Shown one piece after another: positions 52,980-64,000 of a DNA stretch of 64,000 nucleotides. Numbering within the stretch: the stretch's first letter is position 1; each line of letters opens with the position of its first letter. The notes beneath the pieces were generated by a model that did no database searches, was not told the origin of the DNA, and was given only the letters and a program-made list of their open reading frames with translations. The translations under genes and the position numbers were made by a program. The DNA comes from Rhodococcus sp. HNM0569 (GTDB taxonomy: Bacteria; Actinomycetota; Actinomycetes; Mycobacteriales; Mycobacteriaceae): positions 82,640 to 146,639 of the forward strand of contig NZ_JAASAE010000011.1 in NCBI RefSeq assembly GCF_012726205.1. Direction: 5' to 3'.

Positions 52980-55900
52980 TTGGCAGTCTCTAGCCAGACC
53001 AAGGCAGTTTCCGGAATCCCCGGAGCCCCGAAGAGGGTCTCGTTCGCGAAGATCCGCGAACCGCTCGCAGTCCCCGGGCTCCTGGATCTCCAAACCGATT
53101 CGTTCGAGTGGCTGGTCGGTGCCCAGAGTTGGCGCGAGCGCGCCGCGGCCCGCGGCGACGTCGCGGTGTCGGGTGGTCTCGAGGACGTCCTGGCGGAGCT
53201 CTCTCCGATCGAGGACTTCTCCGGTTCGATGTCCCTGTCGTTCTCCGATCCTCGTTTCGACGAGGTCAAGGCCTCGATCGACGAGTGCAAAGACAAGGAC
53301 ATGACGTACGCGGCTCCGCTGTTCGTCACCGCGGAGTTCATCAACAACAACACCGGCGAGATCAAGAGCCAGACGGTCTTCATGGGCGACTTCCCGATGA
53401 TGACCGACAAGGGCACGTTCGTCATCAACGGCACCGAGCGAGTCGTCGTGTCGCAGCTCGTGCGTAGCCCCGGTGTCTACTTCGACGAGACGATCGACAA
53501 GAGCACCGAGAAGACGCTGCACAGCGTCAAGGTCATCCCCGGTCGTGGCGCGTGGCTCGAGTTCGACGTCGACAAGCGCGACACCGTCGGTGTGCGCATC
53601 GACCGCAAGCGCCGTCAGCCCGTCACGGTGCTGCTCAAGGCCCTCGGCTGGACCACCGAGCAGATCACGGAGCGCTTCGGCTTCTCCGAGATCCTCATGG
53701 CGACGCTCGAGAAGGACAACACGGCAGGCACCGACGAGGCGCTGCTCGACATCTACCGCAAGCTGCGTCCGGGCGAGCCGCCCACCAAGGAGTCGGCGCA
53801 GACGCTGCTGGAGAACCTGTTCTTCAAGGACAAGCGCTACGACCTCGCCAAGGTCGGCCGCTACAAGATCAACAAGAAGCTGGGCCTGAACTCGGGTCAG
53901 CCGATCGAGGCGTCGACCCTCACCGAAGAGGACATCGTCGCGACGATCGAGTACCTCGTGCGTCTGCACGCGGGCGACACGACGATGACGGTCCCCGGTG
54001 GCGTCGAGGTGCCGGTCGAGGTCGACGACATCGACCACTTCGGCAACCGTCGCCTGCGCACCGTCGGCGAGCTGATCCAGAACCAGATCCGCGTGGGCCT
54101 GTCCCGCATGGAGCGCGTCGTGCGCGAGCGCATGACGACGCAGGACGTCGAGGCGATCACGCCGCAGACCTTGATCAACATCCGCCCCGTCGTGGCGGCG
54201 ATCAAGGAGTTCTTCGGCACGTCGCAGCTGTCGCAGTTCATGGACCAGAACAACCCGCTGTCGGGGCTGACCCACAAGCGTCGTCTGTCGGCGCTCGGCC
54301 CGGGTGGTCTCTCGCGTGAGCGCGCGGGCCTCGAGGTCCGCGACGTCCACCCGTCGCACTACGGCCGCATGTGCCCGATCGAGACCCCTGAGGGCCCGAA
54401 CATCGGCCTGATCGGTTCGCTGTCGGTGTACGCCCGGGTCAACCCGTTCGGCTTCATCGAGACGCCTTACCGCAAGGTCGTCGACGGCCGCGTCACGGAC
54501 GACATCGTCTACCTCACGGCCGACGAAGAGGATCGTTTCGTCAAGGCCCAGGCCAATGCCGAGGTCGACGCCGAGGGTCGTTTCTCGGAGGATCGCGTCC
54601 TGGTGCGCCGAAAGGGCGGCGAGGTCGAGCTGATCGACCCGAGCGAGGTCGACTACATGGACATCTCGCCGCGGCAGATGGTCTCCGTCGCGACCGCGAT
54701 GATCCCGTTCCTCGAGCACGACGACGCCAACCGTGCCCTCATGGGCGCGAACATGCAGCGTCAGGCGGTGCCGCTCATCCGCAGCCAGTCGCCGATCGTC
54801 GGCACCGGTATGGAACTGCGTGCCGCGGTCGACGCGGGCGACGTCATCGTCACCGACAAGACGGGCGTCGTCGAGGAGGTCTCGGCCGACTACATCACCG
54901 TCATGGCAGACGACGGAAGCCGCACGACGTACCGGCTGCGCAAGTTCGCGCGCTCGAACCAGGGCACGTGCAGCAACCAGCGTCCGATCGTGGACGAGGG
55001 CCAGCGGGTCGAGTCCGGCCAGGTCCTCGCCGACGGCCCCTGCACCGAGAACGGTGAGATGGCGCTCGGCAAGAACCTGCTCGTGGCGATCATGCCGTGG
55101 GAAGGCCACAACTACGAGGACGCGATCATCCTGTCGCAGCGCCTCGTGGAAGAGGACGTCCTCACCTCGATCCACATCGAGGAGCACGAGATCGACGCCC
55201 GCGACACCAAGCTCGGTGCCGAGGAGATCACGCGCGACATCCCGAACGTCTCGGACGAGGTCCTCGCCGACCTCGACGAGCGTGGCATCGTGCGCATCGG
55301 TGCGGAGGTCCGCGACGGCGACGTGCTGGTCGGCAAGGTCACGCCCAAGGGCGAGACCGAGCTCACCCCCGAGGAGCGCCTGCTCCGCGCGATCTTCGGC
55401 GAGAAGGCGCGCGAGGTGCGCGACACGTCGCTCAAGGTGCCGCACGGCGAGTCCGGCAAGGTCATCGGTGTGCGCGTGTTCTCGCGCGAGGACGACGACG
55501 ATCTGCCTCCGGGCGTCAACGAGCTGGTCCGCGTCTACGTCGCGCAGAAGCGCAAGATCCAGGACGGCGACAAGCTCGCAGGCCGCCACGGCAACAAGGG
55601 CGTCATCGGCAAGATCCTCCCGCAGGAGGACATGCCGTTCCTGCCCGACGGCACCCCGGTCGACATCATCCTCAACACGCACGGCGTGCCGCGTCGTATG
55701 AACATCGGCCAGGTGCTCGAGACGCACCTCGGCTGGATCGGCAAGGCCGGCTGGAATGTGCAGATCGCCGACGGTGGCGAGCGTCCCGAGTGGGCGAAGT
55801 CGCTTCCTGAGGAGATGCTGTCCGCTCCCGCCGACTCGAACATCGCGACGCCGGTGTTCGACGGTGCCAAGGAGGACGAGCTCACCGGTCTGCTCGGCTC

Positions 55901-56468
55901 GGCCCGGCCGAACCGCGACGGCGAGGTGATGGTCGGCCAGGACGGCAAGGCCACGCTGTTCGACGGCCGTTCCGGCGAGCCGTTCCCGTACCCGGTCTCG
56001 GTCGGCTACATGTACATCATCAAGCTGCACCACCTCGTCGACGACAAGATCCACGCTCGCTCGACCGGTCCGTACTCGATGATCACGCAGCAGCCGCTCG
56101 GTGGTAAGGCGCAGTTCGGTGGCCAGCGCTTCGGCGAGATGGAATGTTGGGCCATGCAGGCCTACGGCGCCGCCTACACGCTGCAGGAACTGCTCACCAT
56201 CAAGTCCGACGACGTCGTCGGCCGCGTCAAGGTGTACGAGGCCATCGTCAAGGGCGAGAACATCCCCGAGCCGGGCATCCCCGAGTCGTTCAAGGTGCTC
56301 CTCAAGGAGCTCCAGTCGCTGTGCCTGAACGTGGAGGTGCTCTCCAGTGACGGCGCGGCCATCGCGATGGCCGACGGCGACGACGAGGATCTCGAGCGTG
56401 CGGCCGCGAACCTGGGTATCAACCTGTCCAGGAACGAGTCGGCAACGGTGGACGATCTCGCGAACTAG
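52980..56468 (+). CDS. rpoB: DNA-directed RNA polymerase subunit beta
   Basis: 1162 aa. Conserved from [17 protein letters not shown] to the C-terminal [15 protein letters not shown]. The rifampicin region ([20 protein letters not shown]...RRLSALG) has Asp422, His432 and Ser437, equivalent to D435, H445 and S450 of M. tuberculosis, so it is the sensitive type. TTG 52980 is used because GGAAGG lies 8 nt upstream; GTG 52962 (VLEGRI) is the alternative and matches the longer mycobacterial annotation. Divergent from mmpL; followed by rpoC. Confidence 0.96.
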   Translation: MAVSSQTKAVSGIPGAPKRVSFAKIREPLAVPGLLDLQTDSFEWLVGAQSWRERAAARGDVAVSGGLEDVLAELSPIEDFSGSMSLSFSDPRFDEVKASIDECKDKDMTYAAPLFVTAEFINNNTGEIKSQTVFMGDFPMMTDKGTFVINGTERVVVSQLVRSPGVYFDETIDKSTEKTLHSVKVIPGRGAWLEFDVDKRDTVGVRIDRKRRQPVTVLLKALGWTTEQITERFGFSEILMATLEKDNTAGTDEALLDIYRKLRPGEPPTKESAQTLLENLFFKDKRYDLAKVGRYKINKKLGLNSGQPIEASTLTEEDIVATIEYLVRLHAGDTTMTVPGGVEVPVEVDDIDHFGNRRLRTVGELIQNQIRVGLSRMERVVRERMTTQDVEAITPQTLINIRPVVAAIKEFFGTSQLSQFMDQNNPLSGLTHKRRLSALGPGGLSRERAGLEVRDVHPSHYGRMCPIETPEGPNIGLIGSLSVYARVNPFGFIETPYRKVVDGRVTDDIVYLTADEEDRFVKAQANAEVDAEGRFSEDRVLVRRKGGEVELIDPSEVDYMDISPRQMVSVATAMIPFLEHDDANRALMGANMQRQAVPLIRSQSPIVGTGMELRAAVDAGDVIVTDKTGVVEEVSADYITVMADDGSRTTYRLRKFARSNQGTCSNQRPIVDEGQRVESGQVLADGPCTENGEMALGKNLLVAIMPWEGHNYEDAIILSQRLVEEDVLTSIHIEEHEIDARDTKLGAEEITRDIPNVSDEVLADLDERGIVRIGAEVRDGDVLVGKVTPKGETELTPEERLLRAIFGEKAREVRDTSLKVPHGESGKVIGVRVFSREDDDDLPPGVNELVRVYVAQKRKIQDGDKLAGRHGNKGVIGKILPQEDMPFLPDGTPVDIILNTHGVPRRMNIGQVLETHLGWIGKAGWNVQIADGGERPEWAKSLPEEMLSAPADSNIATPVFDGAKEDELTGLLGSARPNRDGEVMVGQDGKATLFDGRSGEPFPYPVSVGYMYIIKLHHLVDDKIHARSTGPYSMITQQPLGGKAQFGGQRFGEMECWAMQAYGAAYTLQELLTIKSDDVVGRVKVYEAIVKGENIPEPGIPESFKVLLKELQSLCLNVEVLSSDGAAIAMADGDDEDLERAAANLGINLSRNESATVDDLAN

Positions 56469-56476
56469 CTTGCGGT

Positions 56477-56504
56477 CTCCGGGGCGCGTGCGCGCGCCCC
56501 GGAG
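56477..56504 (+). terminator. GC hairpin between rpoB and rpoC
   Basis: CTCCGGGGCGCG (56477-56488), loop TGCG, CGCGCCCCGGAG (56493-56504): perfect 12-bp stem without T tract, in the 150-bp gap. It may slow or process the rpoBC transcript rather than end it. Confidence 0.5.
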
Positions 56505-56618
56505 GCAAGGCCCGTCAACGGGTCGGCCCGTCGAGGGTCTAGTTCACAAACGAATTGGCAGTCAAGGAAAAGCGGGTCGCACCGCTGATCCGCAATCCCT
56601 ATGGGGAAAGGAAGTTAC

Positions 56619-60578
<3,960 letters not shown>

Positions 60579-60601
60579 TCCGCAGGTAGTCACCGCTCCA
60601 C

Positions 60602-60647
60602 CCGACAGGCCCCGCCCCGAGTTCGTCTCGGGCGCGGGGCCTGTCGG
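60602..60647. terminator. Terminator after rpoC
   Basis: Arms CCGACAGGCCCCG and CGGGGCCTGTCGG with an inner CCCGAG/CTCGGG extension and TTCGT loop. It separates rpoC from the convergent TetR gene. Confidence 0.8.
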
Positions 60648-60660
60648 CGTTCTCGGGTGG

Positions 60661-61221
60661 CTAACCGCCGAGTGCGCGTTCGACGAATGTGGTGAGCGCG
60701 GCGAGGCCGTCGCGGTCGGCGCCTTCCCAGCCGGCGACGAATGCCGTCGCGAGGTCGGCGACGAGTTGTGCGGTGAACTCCGGGGTGCCGGGGAGCTGGG
60801 CGCCGTTGTCGCGGGCCGCCGCGAACAGCTCGACCCACGGTTCGAGCTGTTCGGCCCAGTAGTCGCGCATGCCCGCGGCGAAGTCCGGATTGACGAGCGC
60901 GGCTTCGCGTAGCGCGGCGATGACGGCACGATGGCGGGACTGCAGCTGCCAGAAGACTTCGAGATGGGGCTCGATGTCGGCGAGGTCGCCCGTGGCTTCC
61001 GTGATGAGGACGTCGGCGTCCTCGCCGATCTCCTCCGCGAGCGCGAGCAGCAGGGATTCCTTGCTGTCGAAGTGGTTGTAGAACGAGCCCGCGGCGCGCC
61101 CGGCCTCGTCGGTGATGTCGTTGATCGTGGTGTTGAGGTAGCCCTTGTGTGCGAACACGACTGTCGCGGCCTCGAGGAGGTCTGCTCGTGTCCGGGCTGC
61201 CTTTTCCTGCCGTGAACTCAC
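60661..61221 (-). CDS. TetR/AcrR family transcriptional regulator
   Basis: 186 aa. HTH at residues about 12-57 (TRADLLEAATVVFAHKGYLN, then DEAGRAAGSFYNHFDSKESLL). The C-terminal domain is typical of repressors of lipid or xenobiotic catabolism but not specific. Divergent from the MDR oxidoreductase gene across a 130-bp gap with a perfect operator-like dyad. Confidence 0.9.
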   Translation of the reverse strand: MSSRQEKAARTRADLLEAATVVFAHKGYLNTTINDITDEAGRAAGSFYNHFDSKESLLLALAEEIGEDADVLITEATGDLADIEPHLEVFWQLQSRHRAVIAALREAALVNPDFAAGMRDYWAEQLEPWVELFAAARDNGAQLPGTPEFTAQLVADLATAFVAGWEGADRDGLAALTTFVERALGG

Positions 61222-61261
61222 CTTGGAAGCTTCTCACGACAGTGTGTACGGACGACGGTCC

Positions 61262-61320
61262 TTGACAGCACCGCACCACGCGCGCAGACTGAATTGAGAT
61301 TCAGTGAAGATAAATTCAGT
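61262..61320. promoter_or_regulatory. Promoter with TetR-type operator (ACTGAAT half-sites)
   Basis: A consensus -35 TTGACA (61262-61267) is followed after 17 bp by CAGACT (61285-61290) as a weak -10. ACTGAAT-TGAG-ATTCAGT (61288-61305) is a perfect 7-bp dyad overlapping the -10, and a third half-site ATTCAGT lies at 61314-61320. Placement suits repression by the divergent TetR protein. Confidence 0.6.
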
Positions 61321-61351
61321 CAGTGTGGACCATCGAGCAAAGGAGAGAGCG

Positions 61352-62284
61352 ATGAAGGCTGCGGTGCTCGAAAGCTACGGAATGCCGGTCTACCGGGACT
61401 TCACGAGTCCCGAGCCTGTCGACGGCGCCAAGCTCGTCGACGTCAAGGCGGCCACGCTCAATGCCGTCGACATGGCGATCGCATCGGGCACGCACTACCT
61501 GAGCCCTCGGGCCCTGCCCGTCGTCGCCGGCATCGAAGGCGCGGGTGTCAGCGAAGACCGCAGGCGCGTTTACTTCGGTTTCTCGACGCCCCCGTACGGC
61601 GCGATGGCCGACCGCACACTGGTTCCCGAGCGCTTCGTCACCGAGATTCCGGACGCCATCGGGTTCGAAGTCGCCGCGACGCTCGGCAATGCGGGCATGG
61701 CGGCGCTCATGCCGCTGTCGCACACGGCGGCACTGCGCCCCGGCGAGACCGTCGTGATCCTCGGTGCGTCCGGTGTCGTTGGGCGGCTTGCCGTCCAGGC
61801 CGCGGCGCTGCTCGGAGCCGGCCGTATCGTCGCGGTCGCGCGCGGCGGCGAAAGTCTCGACGCGACGCGCGACCTCGGCGCGACCGCGGTCGTGGCGTCG
61901 CGTGGGTGCTCGCGCGACGAACTCGCCATGCAGCTGCGCGCGCACGGTGGTGTCGATGTCGTGCTCGACTACACGTGGGGCGAGCTCGCACTCGCGGCGC
62001 TCGAGGCGGGCAATCCCGGTGTACGGCTCGTGCAGATCGGAGAGCGTGCGGGTGCCGATGCGCCGGTGCCCGCACAACTGCTGCGCGAGAAAGGCGCGCG
62101 CATCACGGGTTTCATGCCGATACACGCGGGCGCCGACGCGATGGCGGAGTCGTACGCGCGGCTGCTCGGCTGGGCCGCCGCGGGCACGCTTCACGTCGAG
62201 TACGAGACCTACCCGCTCGAGGACGTCGCCGCGGCGTGGGCGGCCGCGCCGCTGAGTCGGCGCAAGCTCGTGCTGGTGCCCTGA
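61352..62284 (+). CDS. MDR-family quinone-oxidoreductase-like protein (zinc-independent)
   Basis: 310 aa. GroES-like N-terminus (MKAAVLESYGMPVYRDF) and a Rossmann domain with VVILGASGVVGRLAVQAAALLGA. The Cys zinc ligands of alcohol dehydrogenases are absent, so it resembles quinone oxidoreductase/enoyl reductase types using NAD(P)H. ATG 61352 after AAAGGAGAG. Probably controlled by the divergent TetR. Substrate unknown. Confidence 0.85.
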   Translation: MKAAVLESYGMPVYRDFTSPEPVDGAKLVDVKAATLNAVDMAIASGTHYLSPRALPVVAGIEGAGVSEDRRRVYFGFSTPPYGAMADRTLVPERFVTEIPDAIGFEVAATLGNAGMAALMPLSHTAALRPGETVVILGASGVVGRLAVQAAALLGAGRIVAVARGGESLDATRDLGATAVVASRGCSRDELAMQLRAHGGVDVVLDYTWGELALAALEAGNPGVRLVQIGERAGADAPVPAQLLREKGARITGFMPIHAGADAMAESYARLLGWAAAGTLHVEYETYPLEDVAAAWAAAPLSRRKLVLVP

Positions 62285-62411
62285 TCCGGTACGTGTATGG
62301 CGCGTCGGATTCTGTTCCGGGGCTCGCCACCGTCCTGCGGCCGGTGTTACATTCTCCGCGACCGGACTAGTGTCCAGTCATGCGTCCATATTTGGCGACG
62401 CGGAGGTGTGT

Positions 62412-63536
62412 ATGGGGAACCGGACACGAGCGCAGTCCGGCGCGCGAGCGCGGATGCCGGAGCTCGGCTGGTACGGGCTCGCGGGGCACGCGTCCGATCC
62501 ACGCGGCCTGCTCGACGAGATCGCCGCGGGCGAGTCGCTCGGGCTCGGCGCCGTATTCCTGTCCGAGCGGTTCGACACCAAGGACGCGGGCGTGCTCGCG
62601 GGGGTGGCGGCCGCGACGAGTACCGGTATCGGGATCGCCACCGCCGCAACCAATCCGAACACGCGTCATCCGGTCGTCACCGCGACCCTCGCGGTCACCG
62701 CACACCGCATGTCCGGCGGTCGATACGCGCTGGGGCTCGGCCGGGGCTTCGACCTGCTCTTCGACGTCATGGGTCTACCGCGGGTCACGACGGCCCAGCT
62801 CGAGGACGCGATCGGGCTCTACCGACGGCTGTGGTGCGGCGAGACCGTCGTCGGCCACGACGGGCCCGTCGGCACCTTTCCGCTGTTGCGCCAGGATCCG
62901 TCCTTCGCCGAGGCTGTTCCGGTCCTGCTGACGGCGATCGGCGAACGCTCACTCGCCCTCGCCGGACGGTGCGCCGACGGCGTCGTGCTGCACACCTTCT
63001 TCACCGACGACACCCTGCGGCGCAGCGTCGAGATCGTGCGCAATGCCGCCGCCGACGCGGGTCGCGAGCCCTCGGACGTGCGGATCTGGTCGGTGCTCGC
63101 GACCGTCCCCGAGTCGCTGCCCGAGGACGCGCAGCTGCGCAAGCTCACCGGTCGCCTCGCGACCTATCTGCAGGGATACGGCGACGTCCTCGTCGCCGCC
63201 AACGGATGGGATCGCGCCGTACTCGCACGTTTCCGGGACGACCCGGTGGTGCGTGGCGTCGCGGGCGCGATCGACGCCGTCGCGACGCCCGACGAACTCG
63301 CGCATGTGCGAGCACTGTTGCCCGAGGAGTGGCTGGCGGCGTCGGCGACGGGCACCGCGTACGCGTGCGCGGAAGGCATCGGCCGCCAGCTCGAACTGGG
63401 CGCCGACAGCGTCGTCGCCCACGGAGTCACGCCCACCGAACTCGCGCCGGTCGCCGACGCCTGGTCCGAGATACGGACGCGGTTCCCCGTGCGGGAGCTG
63501 CCGGTCAACCCCGGGAGGGTGCGCGAGCATGCCTGA
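62412..63536 (+). CDS. LLM class (F420-type) oxidoreductase
   Basis: 374-aa luciferase-like TIM barrel (ELGWYGLAGHASDPRGLLDE, RYALGLGRGFDLLFD, VPVLLTAIGERSLALAGRCADGVVLH). The pattern resembles the actinobacterial TIGR03857-type F420-dependent subfamily. ATG 62412 has GGAGG 5 nt upstream. Its stop overlaps the next ATG by 8 bp, so the two genes are coupled. Confidence 0.82.
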   Translation: MGNRTRAQSGARARMPELGWYGLAGHASDPRGLLDEIAAGESLGLGAVFLSERFDTKDAGVLAGVAAATSTGIGIATAATNPNTRHPVVTATLAVTAHRMSGGRYALGLGRGFDLLFDVMGLPRVTTAQLEDAIGLYRRLWCGETVVGHDGPVGTFPLLRQDPSFAEAVPVLLTAIGERSLALAGRCADGVVLHTFFTDDTLRRSVEIVRNAAADAGREPSDVRIWSVLATVPESLPEDAQLRKLTGRLATYLQGYGDVLVAANGWDRAVLARFRDDPVVRGVAGAIDAVATPDELAHVRALLPEEWLAASATGTAYACAEGIGRQLELGADSVVAHGVTPTELAPVADAWSEIRTRFPVRELPVNPGRVREHA

Positions 63537-64000
63537 CGTCGTGACGGAGATCGACGAGTTGACGCCGTGGTGGCTGTCGGACGCGCTCGGTGCACGTGTC
63601 GACACCGTGCTCCCGACGCGGGTCGGTACCGGGCAGATCGGCACGTGTCACCGGCTCGTGCTCACCGGCGACGGGGTGCCGACGAGTGTGCTCGCGAAAC
63701 TGCCTGCGGCCGACCGTGGCACGCGCGCGATGCTCGCGGGCGCCTACCGCGCGGAGGTGCGCTTCTACGCCGAGCTCGCTCGCACCGTCGCGGTCCGAGC
63801 CCCGCACGCCTACCTCGCTGCGTCGCGAGGCGACGGCGCGGACTTCGTACTGCTGCTCGAGGACGTCGTCGATGCCGAGCCGGGTGATCAGCTCGCGGGC
63901 TGCACCGCGGCCGACGCCGCCGGGGCCATCGTCAACCTCGCCGCACTGCACGGTCCACGCTGGTGCGACGCGAGCCTGCTCGACGTCGACGGGCTCGCGC
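63529..64000 (+). CDS. Phosphotransferase (APH/ecdysteroid-kinase-like), 5' part
   Basis: ATG 63529 opens a frame that runs to the window end (157 codons seen). MPDVVTEIDELTPWWLSDAL, VLAKLPAADRGTRAM (nucleotide-binding Lys), YRAEVRFYAEL, FVLLLEDV (hinge) and LAALHG fit the aminoglycoside-phosphotransferase-like kinase fold, of the kind found beside CoA- and lipid-catabolic genes in actinobacteria. The catalytic loop lies outside the window, so activity cannot be judged. Confidence 0.75.
   Translation, partial: MPDVVTEIDELTPWWLSDALGARVDTVLPTRVGTGQIGTCHRLVLTGDGVPTSVLAKLPAADRGTRAMLAGAYRAEVRFYAELARTVAVRAPHAYLAASRGDGADFVLLLEDVVDAEPGDQLAGCTAADAAGAIVNLAALHGPRWCDASLLDVDGLA

Noticed and set aside
54200..54300. 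Possible rifampicin-resistance substitutions in rpoB
   Set aside because: The key residues (Asp422, His432, Ser437) are the sensitive type.
52785..56054. A 1089-codon open frame antisense to rpoB
   Set aside because: Shadow of rpoB, with no domain signature.

Overview
The window looks like a chromosomal segment of a high-GC, mycolic-acid-producing actinobacterium of the order Mycobacteriales. It is more like Rhodococcus, Nocardia, Gordonia or Williamsia than Mycobacterium. The evidence is actinobacterial gene content and order: menD-menG-menJ-grcC1-htpX, rpmG-hadA-hadB-tRNA-Trp-secE-nusG-rplK-rplA, rplJ-rplL, an mce operon, and rpoB-rpoC. Codon use is GC-rich with many GTG starts, and operons are packed with 4-bp GTGA/ATGA overlaps. 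hadC, which lies between hadB and tRNA-Trp in Mycobacterium tuberculosis, is missing here. The genus is an inference.

Region by region: (1) 1-8685: a divergent TetR regulator, a double-dyad operator, then one tight operon, cysQ-cysD-cysNC-SnoaL-like-SDR-sulfotransferase-DUF1214-LLM oxidoreductase. It makes PAPS, uses it in a dedicated sulfotransferase and clears the PAP by-product, so it reads as an inducible sulfonation pathway. (2) 8707-20987: a hemerythrin-like protein, a VOC protein, and the menaquinone block (menB, a hotdog thioesterase, menC, menD, two membrane proteins, menG, menJ, a polyprenyl diphosphate synthase), plus an iron-box-controlled siderophore-interacting protein and htpX. 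(3) 21047-29716: a YajQ protein, four tRNAs (Tyr, Thr, Met, Trp), rpmG, the HadAB dehydratase of mycolic acid elongation, secE-nusG, L11-L1, a DHA2 drug exporter, and L10-L7/L12 behind a long leader with a terminator-like hairpin. (4) 29717-41619: mceG (mkl) directly followed by yrbEA-yrbEB-mceA-F and two Mce-associated membrane proteins, a complete lipid importer.

(5) 41633-52483 is the most interesting part. On the minus strand, between the mce operon and rpoB, lie an MmpL-type exporter, a 2135-residue reducing type I PKS (KS-AT-DH-ER-KR-ACP, no thioesterase), an alpha-oxoamine synthase overlapping it by 4 bp, and a GNAT acetyltransferase overlapping that by 4 bp. The logic fits a polyketide chain released by decarboxylative condensation with an amino acid, giving a sphingoid-like amino ketone that may be N-acylated and exported. 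The promoter regions of the PKS and of the MmpL share an ACTGTCGT element.

(6) 52980-60578: rpoB and rpoC. (7) 60661-64000: a TetR regulator with a clear operator, a zinc-free MDR-type oxidoreductase, an F420/flavin LLM oxidoreductase and the start of an APH-like kinase that runs off the window.
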